Shown here: positions 25,182-32,053 of the stretch, one piece after another
How the letters are laid out: each line of letters starts with the position of its first letter
How positions within the stretch are numbered: position 1 is the stretch's first letter
Assembly: GCF_947258525.1 (NCBI RefSeq)
Contig: NZ_CAMYIP010000119.1
Location: 8,210 to 41,603, forward strand
From: an uncultured Eudoraea sp.
GTDB lineage: Bacteria > Bacteroidota > Bacteroidia > Flavobacteriales > Flavobacteriaceae
Direction: 5' to 3'
Length of the DNA: 33,394 nucleotides
Notes under the pieces: generated by a model
The model's database searches: none
What the model was told of the DNA's origin: nothing
Seen by the model: only the letters and a program-made list of their open reading frames with translations
Made by a program: the position numbers and the translations under genes

Positions 25182-26732
25182 ATGAAAATTCGTTTTATCG
25201 TGTTTTTGGCAGTTTTTACTGCGAGTTTTATGTACGGGCAAAAAATGCCCATTTCCTATGATTTTGGGGAAAAGTATGCGGACAGATATAAATATTCCAA
25301 TTTAGTTTCAATTTCTGAGGATGGAAAAGGTGGCACTATTTTAGTAAGAGCCTATTATACCGGTATGATCCTTACACCTAAGGGATATTTTATAGAACAT
25401 TATAATGAGAACCTCGAACTGGTTTCTGAATACAATTATAAATTAAAAGGCCCCGATTTTATAGAAGGCTATGTTAAAAACGGACAATTGTATTTGCTGT
25501 TTTTGGATTACAATCTGGAAACATTTTCCTATGATTATGTAGTTCACCGCAGTCCAATTTCAGATTATCGTTTTACTCAGGAGAAGTTACTTTCAATTAA
25601 GTCAGATCAGGTAAAACAACCTTATGATCGCAACTATTACAATAGAAATTTTTCATCTGGGTTTACTACTACAGCCTTATTTAATGATGATAAGAGCTCC
25701 TTTATAATAAGCACCCATTACAAGAAGGGCAAAATAAATAAGCATAATATTTACGTATTTAGCGCTTCGCTCAAAAAGATATTTGAACAGGATTTTTCCA
25801 AGGAAATAGAAGATAAGAATTACGCTTTTGAGAATATTGCAGTTTCTGCAAATATGGATCGGGTATACATTATAGGGAAAGCGTATTTTAGGAAAAAAAG
25901 ATTTACAGCCCTGGAGCGAAAGTTTCAGTATGAACTCATTATGCTTACAAAACAAGGCACTAAAACGCAGACCTTTGACGGCTCAGGGAAATACTCAGAA
26001 GCGCTAAAGCCTATTCTGCGAAATGGAAATCTCATTTGCGTTGGGTTTTATGCTGACAGAAAGGATAACAGGTATAATGGGTTGGGATATTTTAAATTAG
26101 ACCCAAATACTCTGGAAGTCCAAATAAAGAAATACAATCCTTTTTCAAATCAGTTTATGGCAGACAAGTTTGGTAAAGAGGATGCAGAACAGGTAAAGAA
26201 TCTGGTGTTTAAGAATGTAAACTTCACTAAGGATGATGATATACTTTTCAATGCTGAGGAGTACTTTGTTACATCAAGTATTCAGGCAAATTCCAGTGGC
26301 GGAAGACTAAGAGTTGAACGTTTTCATCACAATGATATAGTGAGTGCAAAGCTCAACCTAAAAGGTGAAATGGTCTGGGCCAGAAATATTAATAAATCTG
26401 AAGTAACACAGGGGGATGGTGCATATGCATCTTATAGTTCCTATACGAAAAACGACAATACGTACTTCTTTATAAGCAGCGCTGCAGAAAATCCACAATT
26501 ACTCAATAATGAAAGGATAATTTTTAAACAGGGCATGAGCAGGAACAGAAATGTCTTTGTAATCCAACTCGACAAACATGGTAAAATGAGTTATGAAAAA
26601 ATCATAGATAACAAAGAAGCTAGACTACCCCTTATGGTGTCTAAACCATTAATGGATTTTAATGACAACGCATTATTGTTCTATGCTAAAAGGGGAACTA
26701 AAAAACAATTAGTTAATGTCTCTATTAATTAA
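25182..26732 (+). CDS. Secreted protein of unknown function
   Basis: Protein of 516 residues that I do not recognise. Residues 1-19 form a signal peptide (MKIRFIVFLAVFTASFMYG) with cleavage likely before QKMP. The mature protein is strand-rich with many aromatic residues and short repeated phrases such as YDFGEKYADRYKY, NYYNRNFSSGFTTTALF and LRNGNLICVGFYADRKDNRYNGLGYFKLD. This, with repeated sequences of D/N plus aromatic residues, would fit a beta-propeller-like or sheet-rich secreted protein, but no domain is named. No Cys cluster, lipobox or sorting domain was noted. It lies 24 bases after the hydratase gene, and a promoter follows its end for the radical SAM gene. Confidence 0.8.
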   Translation: MKIRFIVFLAVFTASFMYGQKMPISYDFGEKYADRYKYSNLVSISEDGKGGTILVRAYYTGMILTPKGYFIEHYNENLELVSEYNYKLKGPDFIEGYVKNGQLYLLFLDYNLETFSYDYVVHRSPISDYRFTQEKLLSIKSDQVKQPYDRNYYNRNFSSGFTTTALFNDDKSSFIISTHYKKGKINKHNIYVFSASLKKIFEQDFSKEIEDKNYAFENIAVSANMDRVYIIGKAYFRKKRFTALERKFQYELIMLTKQGTKTQTFDGSGKYSEALKPILRNGNLICVGFYADRKDNRYNGLGYFKLDPNTLEVQIKKYNPFSNQFMADKFGKEDAEQVKNLVFKNVNFTKDDDILFNAEEYFVTSSIQANSSGGRLRVERFHHNDIVSAKLNLKGEMVWARNINKSEVTQGDGAYASYSSYTKNDNTYFFISSAAENPQLLNNERIIFKQGMSRNRNVFVIQLDKHGKMSYEKIIDNKEARLPLMVSKPLMDFNDNALLFYAKRGTKKQLVNVSIN

Positions 26733-26742
26733 ATTGATAAAA

Positions 26743-26786
26743 TTGACAATATAGGAATAATTCCATAAATTTGGAATAAATCCAAA
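26743..26786 (+). promoter_or_regulatory. Promoter of the radical SAM gene with overlapping palindromes
   Basis: TTG at 26743-26745, 20 bases, then TAAATTTG at 26766-26773 is a full match to the Bacteroidota promoter form. The spacer holds the palindrome GGAATAATTCC (26754-26764). A second inverted repeat ATTCCA/TGGAAT (26760-26765 and 26772-26777) straddles the -7 box, and a third TTTGGA/TCCAAA (26770-26775 and 26781-26786) follows. Such placement would allow a repressor to block the promoter. The predicted transcript start is about 10 bases before the TTG start codon. Confidence 0.55.
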
Positions 26787-26788
26787 TA

Positions 26789-27865
26789 TTGAAAAAAGAC
26801 GGTTTTATTAAAGGAAGAGGAGCGCAACACAATACTCCAAACAAATTTCTCAAACACATTCACGAAATACAGCAAGATTTTCTTGAATATTGCAAGAAGG
26901 AAGGTGAAGAGGCCACGCCTGGCAAAACCCAATACTTAGCTGTTTTTCCCAAAACAATTGTAAATAAAGTTACTAGTCCCGATGTTGGGATGGAATATTC
27001 TATGAATCCCTATCAGGGCTGCGAACACGGCTGTATATATTGCTATGCCAGAAATACTCACGAATTTTGGGGTTTAAGCGCCGGATTAGATTTTGAACAA
27101 AAGATTTTGGTAAAGAAAGATGCCGCTTCCCTTCTTGAATCCAAATTAAGAAGTAGTAAATGGAAAGCTGAAACCATTGTACTCTCAGGAAATACAGATT
27201 GTTATCAACCGGCAGAGCAGGAATTTAAAATTACAAGGGCGTGTCTGGAAATATTTTTAAAATATCGCCATCCTGTTGGGATCATCACCAAAAATTCTTT
27301 GATCTTAAGAGACCTGGACTTGTTAAAGAAATTGAGTGATGATGGCCTTATAGGGGTAAATATCTCACTTACTTCACTCTCGGAAAATACCCGAAGAACT
27401 TTGGAACCCAGAACAACAACGATCAAAAAACGCCTGGAAACAATAGCAGTTTTAGCTGAGAACAAAATCCCCGTTAATGCCATGCTGGCTCCTATAATAC
27501 CAGGAATAAATAGTCATGAAATTTTAAATTTGGCCAAGGTTGCTGCAGATCATGGCGCCACTTCCTTTGCATATACAGTAGTAAGATTGAATGGGGCAAT
27601 TGGACTTATTTTTACAGATTGGATAAGGAAAGTGATGCCCGATAGGGCAGAAAAGGTATTGAATCTTATAGCATCATGCCATGGCGGAACCTTAAATGAC
27701 AGCAGGTTTGGTTTGCGCGGTAGAGGAGAAGGTCAAATAGCTCAACAAATTCAGGATATGGCAAAATTGGCAAAACGGAAATATTTTGAAGGACGATCAT
27801 TTCCCAAATTAAATAGTGATTTATATGAACAATACAAACAGGGTCAATGGAAACTATTTAATTAG
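26789..27865 (+). CDS. PA0069-family radical SAM protein (SPL-like)
   Basis: Protein of 358 residues. The start is a TTG at 26789, because an in-frame TAA lies at 26777-26779 with no ATG between and the family's usual FIKGRGAQ opening follows at residues 6-13. The radical SAM cluster is C78-x3-C82-x2-C85 in NPYQGCEHGCIYCYARNTHEFWG, with YSMNPYQG before it as in spore photoproduct lyase-like proteins. VLSGNTDCYQPAEQEFKITR, ITKNSLILRDLDLL and AMLAPIIPGINSHEI are typical PA0069 segments. The reaction of this family is not known to me. It has its own full Bacteroidota promoter. The next gene, on the other strand, is convergent with 93 bases between; an inverted repeat there (TTATTGC/GCAATAA, 27868-27900) is a poor terminator. 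Confidence 0.9.
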   Translation: MKKDGFIKGRGAQHNTPNKFLKHIHEIQQDFLEYCKKEGEEATPGKTQYLAVFPKTIVNKVTSPDVGMEYSMNPYQGCEHGCIYCYARNTHEFWGLSAGLDFEQKILVKKDAASLLESKLRSSKWKAETIVLSGNTDCYQPAEQEFKITRACLEIFLKYRHPVGIITKNSLILRDLDLLKKLSDDGLIGVNISLTSLSENTRRTLEPRTTTIKKRLETIAVLAENKIPVNAMLAPIIPGINSHEILNLAKVAADHGATSFAYTVVRLNGAIGLIFTDWIRKVMPDRAEKVLNLIASCHGGTLNDSRFGLRGRGEGQIAQQIQDMAKLAKRKYFEGRSFPKLNSDLYEQYKQGQWKLFN

Positions 27866-27958
27866 GCTTATTGCTTTTAAAAATTTAATATACGCAATAA
27901 CGAAACATGTCATTATTTGGTGAAAAGGGATAGCGAATTGCAATAAATTAAAACGACG

Positions 27959-28618
27959 TTATTTTATACCTTCCCATTCCTGGTAGAATTGATCCAGGTA
28001 ACTGAGCATAAAATCATGACGGTTCTCCGCAAGTTTTTTCCCTGTAGGTGTGTTCATTTTTTCTTTTAAGAGAAGCAATTTTTCATAAAAGTGATTGATA
28101 GTAGGGGCACTTGACTTCTTATACGCTTCCTTGTTCATATTCATATTTGGCGGAACTTTAGGATTATGGAGCTCCCTGTTTTTAAACCCACCATAGTTAA
28201 AGGCCCGCGCAATACCTATGGCCCCAATAGCATCTAATCTGTCTGCATCCTGCACGATCTGTAATTCTATAGAATCAAATGGATTTTCTATAGGGGATAG
28301 ACTGTTCTTAAATGATACGGATTTTATTATTTTGATTATGTGTTCCCTGTCTAATAGGTCTACCTTCTGTGCTGCCAGGAATTCGGAAGCTATTTTAGGC
28401 CCCAGGGTTTCATCCCCGTCATGGAATTTTGCATCTGCAATATCATGTAACAGCGCAGCTAGTTGAACCACAAATAAATTAGCATTTTCTTTCTTGGCAA
28501 TATGGATAGAATTTGCCAATACCCTTTTTGTATGAAACCAATCGTGGCCTCCTTCTGCACCTTCAAGTGTCTGTTTGACAAATTTTTTAGTCTTATTTAT
28601 TATAGCTTTCCGGTTCAT
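27959..28618 (-). CDS. HD-domain phosphohydrolase
   Basis: Protein of 219 residues, a single HD domain with the metal-binding pattern: His25 and His29 in GGHDWFHTKRV, His58-Asp59 in ALLHDIADAKFHDGDE, and a later Asp in QDADRLDAIGAIGIARAF. The family of about 210 residues with this HDWxHxxRV opening includes YpgQ-like nucleotide pyrophosphohydrolases, but the substrate of this member is not established. No membrane segment or signal peptide is present, so it is cytoplasmic. The ATG at 28616-28618 overlaps the TAA of the preceding acyltransferase gene (TAATG), so these two are coupled in one operon. The shared role is not obvious. The call of an HD hydrolase is firm. Confidence 0.88.
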   Translation of the reverse strand: MNRKAIINKTKKFVKQTLEGAEGGHDWFHTKRVLANSIHIAKKENANLFVVQLAALLHDIADAKFHDGDETLGPKIASEFLAAQKVDLLDREHIIKIIKSVSFKNSLSPIENPFDSIELQIVQDADRLDAIGAIGIARAFNYGGFKNRELHNPKVPPNMNMNKEAYKKSSAPTINHFYEKLLLLKEKMNTPTGKKLAENRHDFMLSYLDQFYQEWEGIK

Positions 28619-29352
28619 TAAAAAGAAGTTACGCCACTGGTTATGACTTGTTCTACTTTTTGAATTAATTCTTCCGGATCTCCGCTATTATCGAGAGGCT
28701 GGTGAACTTCAAAGGTTAAATGCGATCCAATTCCGTATGGAAATTTCCCATAACGAAGCATTTTCCACGAATTATTTATACTAATAGGGACTATCAAAGC
28801 AGAGGGTGCTTGCTTCATAAGTATTTTTAAGCCCGTTGTTTGGAATTTTTTTGGATGCCCTGTTCGGCTTCTGGTTCCTTCCGGGAATATGACCGCACTT
28901 CTATTATATTTCTCAATGTATTTGCCAAGTTTAGATATTTCCAAAAGGGCTTGTTTGGCATCTTTTCTGTCAATAAGCACAGATCCACCATGTCTTAGAT
29001 TGTAGGAAACGCTGGGGATTCCCTTCCCAAGTTCAATTTTGCTTACAAATTTGGGATGGTGAGCACGCATGAACCATATGATAGGAGGAATATCATTCAT
29101 GCTTTGATGATTCGCAACGATAATTAAAGGTCTGTTTGAAGGAATTTTATAGGAATTTGTAAAAGTATACCTGGTTCCCAGTACATGAGTACACCTCAGC
29201 AGTACCAAATTCAGGATACTTACACTTTTTTTATGTGCATTATACCCAAAAAGATTAAAGCAAATCCATTGAATGGGATGAAAGATTACCAGGGCTATCC
29301 CAAAGAAAATAAAATATATTACGGTAAGTGGATACGCCAAAATTTTTTGCAT
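28618..29352 (-). CDS. plsC: 1-acyl-sn-glycerol-3-phosphate acyltransferase family protein
   Basis: About 244 residues from the ATG at 29350-29352 (MQKILAYPLT). A longer reading would start inside the terminator stem at 29364-29393, which makes the shorter start likely. It is a PlsC-type enzyme with a hydrophobic segment at residues about 5-30, acyltransferase motif I (NHQSMND, an NHx4D form), motif II region VSKIELGKGIPSVSYNLRHGGSVLIDR and motif III (VIFPEGTRSR). Such enzymes acylate lysophosphatidate at the inner membrane in phospholipid synthesis. It precedes the HD gene with a one-base overlap. The minus-strand sequence TATTTTTG at 29357-29364 resembles a -7 element but is too close to the ATG to be sure of. 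Confidence 0.9.
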   Translation of the reverse strand: MQKILAYPLTVIYFIFFGIALVIFHPIQWICFNLFGYNAHKKSVSILNLVLLRCTHVLGTRYTFTNSYKIPSNRPLIIVANHQSMNDIPPIIWFMRAHHPKFVSKIELGKGIPSVSYNLRHGGSVLIDRKDAKQALLEISKLGKYIEKYNRSAVIFPEGTRSRTGHPKKFQTTGLKILMKQAPSALIVPISINNSWKMLRYGKFPYGIGSHLTFEVHQPLDNSGDPEELIQKVEQVITSGVTSF

Positions 29353-29363
29353 GACACAAAAAT

Positions 29364-29393
29364 AAAAAACCACTTCCATAGAAGTGGTTTTTT
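29364..29393. terminator. Strong bidirectional intrinsic terminator downstream of the bacilliredoxin gene
   Basis: AAAAAACCACTTC at 29364-29376 pairs perfectly with GAAGTGGTTTTTT at 29381-29393 around a CATA loop, giving a 13-base stem. On the minus strand the stem is followed by a U-rich tract (TTTTTTATTTTTG), and the plus strand also ends in a run of T. It should end transcripts from the bacilliredoxin gene and insulate the acyltransferase gene. Confidence 0.85.
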
Positions 29394-29409
29394 ACAATTT
29401 TTTATGCGA

Positions 29410-29430
29410 TCGAAAAAAATAGGTTTTCGA
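29410..29430. repeat. Inverted repeat, possible second hairpin after the bacilliredoxin gene
   Basis: TCGAAAA at 29410-29416 and TTTTCGA at 29424-29430 are perfect arms around a 7-base loop. It lies between the bacilliredoxin stop and the strong terminator. The role is unknown. Confidence 0.35.
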
Positions 29431-29445
29431 AATTAATCCTGTAAA

Positions 29446-29469
29446 CGTTAATGGATAATTCAATTAACG
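29446..29469. repeat. Inverted repeat, possible third hairpin after the bacilliredoxin gene
   Basis: CGTTAAT at 29446-29452 and ATTAACG at 29463-29469 are perfect arms with a 10-base loop, 32 bases after the bacilliredoxin stop. With the next two hairpins it makes a row of three stem-loops in 106 bases. It may protect the mRNA end. Confidence 0.35.
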
Positions 29470-29501
29470 CATGAAAACATCTGATACCCGTATATTAGCT
29501 G

Positions 29502-29918
29502 TTAACAGAATTCCTCGTAGGCCTGCATTAAGTTCTGCGAAATTAATTCTGCAGGTCTTCCTTCTATATGATGTCTTTCAATCATATGAACCAATTCTCC
29601 ATTTTTAAACAAAGCCATACTGGGTGATGATGGAGGAAACGGAATCATAAGATTTCTTGCAGCGTCTACTGCTTCCGTATCTACCCCGGCAAAAACCGTT
29701 ATAAGATGGTCAGGTTTTTTACCATTTTCCAGACTTAACTTCGCAGCTGGTCTTGCATTTGCAGCAGCACAGCCACATACAGAATTCACAACCACAAGGG
29801 TTGTACCTTCTTGCTTTATAGCATTTTCAACTGACTCTGCTGTATATAATTCTTCGAACCCGGCTGATGCCAGATCTGCTCTCATTGGTTTTACTAATTC
29901 TTCAGGATACATAAGCAT
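29502..29918 (-). CDS. BrxA/BrxB-family bacilliredoxin (DUF1094)
   Basis: Protein of 138 residues, the family length. The CGC active site is at Cys48-Cys50 in VVVNSVCGCAAANARP, and FPPSSPSMALFKNGELVHMIERHHIEGR and the opening MYPEELVKPMRADL are family signatures. These thioredoxin-fold proteins remove bacillithiol from modified protein thiols in Firmicutes; whether this organism makes bacillithiol is not visible here, so a general thiol role is safer. Either the ATG at 29916-29918 or the one at 29910-29912 (MYPEEL) could be the start. It has a full promoter of its own upstream and is the only gene of its unit, ended by the terminator at 29364-29393. Confidence 0.92.
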   Translation of the reverse strand: MLMYPEELVKPMRADLASAGFEELYTAESVENAIKQEGTTLVVVNSVCGCAAANARPAAKLSLENGKKPDHLITVFAGVDTEAVDAARNLMIPFPPSSPSMALFKNGELVHMIERHHIEGRPAELISQNLMQAYEEFC

Positions 29919-29938
29919 TTTTTTAATTAAACTAGTCG

Positions 29939-29973
29939 CAAAGATAGTGAAATTGTAATATCAATAGTGCAAA
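29939..29973 (-). promoter_or_regulatory. Promoter of the bacilliredoxin gene
   Basis: On the minus strand TTTG (29973-29970), a 23-base spacer and TATCTTTG (29946-29939) fit the Bacteroidota promoter form exactly. The expected transcript start is about 15 bases before the start codon. Confidence 0.6.
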
Positions 29974-30014
29974 GCTTAACCATTCTTTAAGTAAGGTATT
30001 CCTTCATATTATTC

Positions 30015-30022
30015 TATATTTG
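30015..30022 (+). promoter_or_regulatory. Candidate -7 element of the TerB-DnaJ gene
   Basis: TATATTTG matches TAnnTTTG, 19 bases before the ATG at 30042. No TTG -33 box was seen at the right distance. Confidence 0.4.
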
Positions 30023-30041
30023 CGCAAATTTTACTAAGATC

Positions 30042-30773
30042 ATGATTAGGTGGTTCGCCGCAATATTAGGTTATTTTCTTTTTCGTTTACCCGGAGCTAT
30101 TTTGGGCTTTTTAGTTGGGAGCTTTATAGATAATCTAAATAGTAGTTCGGGAGGAAGAACTGTATTCAGTGATTTTACCAGACAAAAAGTGTCTCCGGCA
30201 GATTTTGAGCTAAATCTACTTTCTCTTTGTTCTATTGTTATTAAAGCAGATGGACAAGTAAGTCAGCGCGAATTAGACTATGTCAGACAATATTTTCTAA
30301 GCACATACGGCAAAGAAAAGGCCAATGCTATTTTTCGAACATTTAATGAAGTAATAAAAAACAGGGAGGTATCTGCCCAACGCATCTGCACTTATCTGAA
30401 CCAGCGTACCCGCTATGAAGTTCGGTTACAATTATTACATTTTCTTTTTGGTATTGCCCAGGCCGATGGTGCTGTTAGCCATTTGGAAATAGAGAAAATA
30501 AAGGAGATAGCTCGTTACCTGAGGGTTGGAAGGATTGATTTTGAAAGTATTAAGGCGATGTTTATTAAATCTGCCGACAATGCCTACAAAATATTGGAAA
30601 TAGAAAAAGCGGCTTCAGATGATGAGGTAAAAAAGGCATATCGGAAAATGGCGAAAAAGTATCATCCGGATAAAGTAATCACGGAGAATGAAGCCATTAA
30701 AAAGGGCGCAGAGGAAAAGTTTAAGGAAGTTCAGAGGGCCTATGAACAAATTCAAAAGGAAAGGGGAATCTAG
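30042..30773 (+). CDS. Membrane-anchored TerB/J-domain co-chaperone (DjlA-like)
   Basis: Protein of 243 residues. A glycine-rich membrane segment at residues 5-30 ([21 protein letters not shown]) is followed by a TerB-like helical domain at about 45-165, with two [21 protein letters not shown] acidic repeats, and a C-terminal J domain at about 181-243 with the HPD motif at 208-210 in KKYHPDKV. This is the order found in DjlA, which recruits DnaK at the inner membrane face. Members are involved in envelope stress responses, so a similar role is inferred. It is divergent from the bacilliredoxin gene across 123 bases and is followed by the HupE-like gene after 78 bases. No missing residue was seen. 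Confidence 0.9.
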   Translation: MIRWFAAILGYFLFRLPGAILGFLVGSFIDNLNSSSGGRTVFSDFTRQKVSPADFELNLLSLCSIVIKADGQVSQRELDYVRQYFLSTYGKEKANAIFRTFNEVIKNREVSAQRICTYLNQRTRYEVRLQLLHFLFGIAQADGAVSHLEIEKIKEIARYLRVGRIDFESIKAMFIKSADNAYKILEIEKAASDDEVKKAYRKMAKKYHPDKVITENEAIKKGAEEKFKEVQRAYEQIQKERGI

Positions 30774-30851
30774 GGCTGGCTTTGAAATCCGAAAGTTTCT
30801 GTGCCAACCGGCAGCTTGAACGCTAAAACCTTGTATATTAAAATATAAGAA

Positions 30852-31436
30852 ATGTATGATTTTTGGTTCTATTGCAAACTTGGTATTAACCATGTCTTAG
30901 ATTGGGGAGCGTATGATCATGTATTATTTCTGACTGCCTTAACGGTTCCTTTTACTTTTAAACACTGGAAGAAAGTTGTTGTACTGGCTACATTATTTAC
31001 CATTGCACATTGTCTTTCCTTAGCATTATCTGCTTATTCTATTGTTAAGGCTGATGTGGGATTAGTTGAATTTTTAATTCCATTGACCATTTTATTAACT
31101 TCCGCTTATAATATGTTTCAGGTTTTTGCAGTGCAATCTGGAAACAGGGGATATCTACTTGAATTCAGCACTACTTTTTTTGGTTTAATACACGGATTTG
31201 GATTCTCTAATTACTTCAATATGCTGATGAGCGAAGAAGAAGAAAAAATAGGACCTCTGTTGGGTTTTGCGTGTGGAATAGAAATTTCACAGATTATAGT
31301 AATATTTGCAGTCCTAATACTGGCCTTTATCTTTCAAAATAAACTTGGAGTTAAAAGGGCGGTATTCACAGTATTAATTTTGTCGGCCATAATTTTACTT
31401 TCAATACCCATGTTAATAGATGGATGGCCCTGGTAA
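30852..31436 (+). CDS. HupE/UreJ family membrane protein
   Basis: Protein of 194 residues with about six hydrophobic segments. The conserved GINHVLDWGAYDHVLFLTAL near the N terminus has the His and Asp residues of the HupE/UreJ signature, and IAHCLSLALSAY and LIHGFGFSNYF are further conserved elements. Founding members were proposed to carry Ni2+ in hydrogenase or urease gene clusters, but no hydrogenase, urease or nickel gene is near, so the substrate is open. It lies between the co-chaperone and the dCMP deaminase; in flavobacteria, as I recall, this gene commonly neighbours the deaminase and the S41 peptidase. The family call is good and the function is not known. Confidence 0.85.
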   Translation: MYDFWFYCKLGINHVLDWGAYDHVLFLTALTVPFTFKHWKKVVVLATLFTIAHCLSLALSAYSIVKADVGLVEFLIPLTILLTSAYNMFQVFAVQSGNRGYLLEFSTTFFGLIHGFGFSNYFNMLMSEEEEKIGPLLGFACGIEISQIIVIFAVLILAFIFQNKLGVKRAVFTVLILSAIILLSIPMLIDGWPW

Positions 31437-31437
31437 G

Positions 31438-31468
31438 AGCGCATATCCTATGGCATATGTTCTGCGCT
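31438..31468. repeat. Hairpin candidate just after the HupE-like gene
   Basis: AGCGCA at 31438-31443 pairs with TGCGCT at 31463-31468, and CATAT/ATATG can pair inside. It begins one base after the stop codon. No U-tract follows directly, so it is a weak terminator at best. Confidence 0.3.
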
Positions 31469-31539
31469 AAAGACTGAAATGTTTTTATACCATACAACGG
31501 TTTTAAACAAAAATTAACCGTATAAGGTTGTGGGACTTT

Positions 31540-31567
31540 GGTAAAGCAGGTATCTTAGTGCTTTGCC
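31540..31567. promoter_or_regulatory. Inverted repeat before the dCMP deaminase gene
   Basis: GGTAAAGCA at 31540-31548 and TGCTTTGCC at 31559-31567 can form a 9-base stem with one U-G pair and a 10-base loop, about 30 bases before the start. An alternative pairing CTTT/AAAG at 31536-31546 would exclude it. TTTG at 31537-31540 and TTTG at 31562-31565 lie at promoter-like spacing, so it may instead be an operator over the promoter. Confidence 0.35.
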
Positions 31568-31597
31568 TGAATAAAATGGTGCATAAAATGATTCTGT

Positions 31598-32038
31598 TTG
31601 GTGAGACAAAGTAAACAGGAAAAATACGATAAGGCTTATTTGAGAATGGCTCATGAATGGGGGAAATTATCCTATTGCAAACGAAAGCAAGTTGGAGCTA
31701 TTGTGGTTAAGGATAGGATGATTATCTCTGATGGGTATAATGGAACACCTACCGGATTTGAGAATTTTTGTGAGGATGAAGAAGGATATACCAAATGGTA
31801 TGTTTTACATGCCGAAGCAAATGCCCTATCTAAAGTAGCTTCTTCAACTCAGTCTTGTGAAGGAGCTACCTTATACATAACTTTGTCGCCTTGCAGAGAA
31901 TGCAGCAAGCTTATTCACCAATCCGGAATAAAACGAGTGGTATATCAGATTGCGTATAAGGATAATTCAGGGCTGGATTTTCTAAAAAGGGCCGGCGTGG
32001 AATTGCGACACCTGCCTTCAATTGAAGATGCTATTTAA
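31598..32038 (+). CDS. dCMP deaminase family protein (ComEB-like)
   Basis: Protein of 146 residues from the TTG at 31598; the GTG in the next codon at 31601 is equally possible, and an in-frame TGA at 31589-31591 excludes anything earlier. The zinc-binding His71-Ala-Glu73 in LHAEANAL and Cys99-x2-Cys102 in SPCRECSKLIHQSG are the deoxycytidylate deaminase signature, and KRKQVGAIVVKDRMIISDGYNGTPTGFEN is typical for the family. The enzyme makes dUMP from dCMP for thymidylate synthesis in the cytoplasm. It sits between the HupE-like gene and the S41 protease, 15 bases before the latter, and probably shares its transcript. The position of the start is uncertain by one codon. Confidence 0.9.
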   Translation: MVRQSKQEKYDKAYLRMAHEWGKLSYCKRKQVGAIVVKDRMIISDGYNGTPTGFENFCEDEEGYTKWYVLHAEANALSKVASSTQSCEGATLYITLSPCRECSKLIHQSGIKRVVYQIAYKDNSGLDFLKRAGVELRHLPSIEDAI

Positions 32039-32053
32039 ATTATAATTGAACGA

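Noticed and set aside
27868-27900. TTATTGC/GCAATAA inverted repeat between the convergent radical SAM and HD genes as a terminator
   Set aside because: Seven AT-rich pairs with a 19-base spacer and no U-tract; too weak to call.
29357-29364. TATTTTTG on the minus strand as promoter of the acyltransferase gene
   Set aside because: It lies inside the U-tract of a strong terminator, has no -33 box at proper spacing and would start transcription at the start codon itself.
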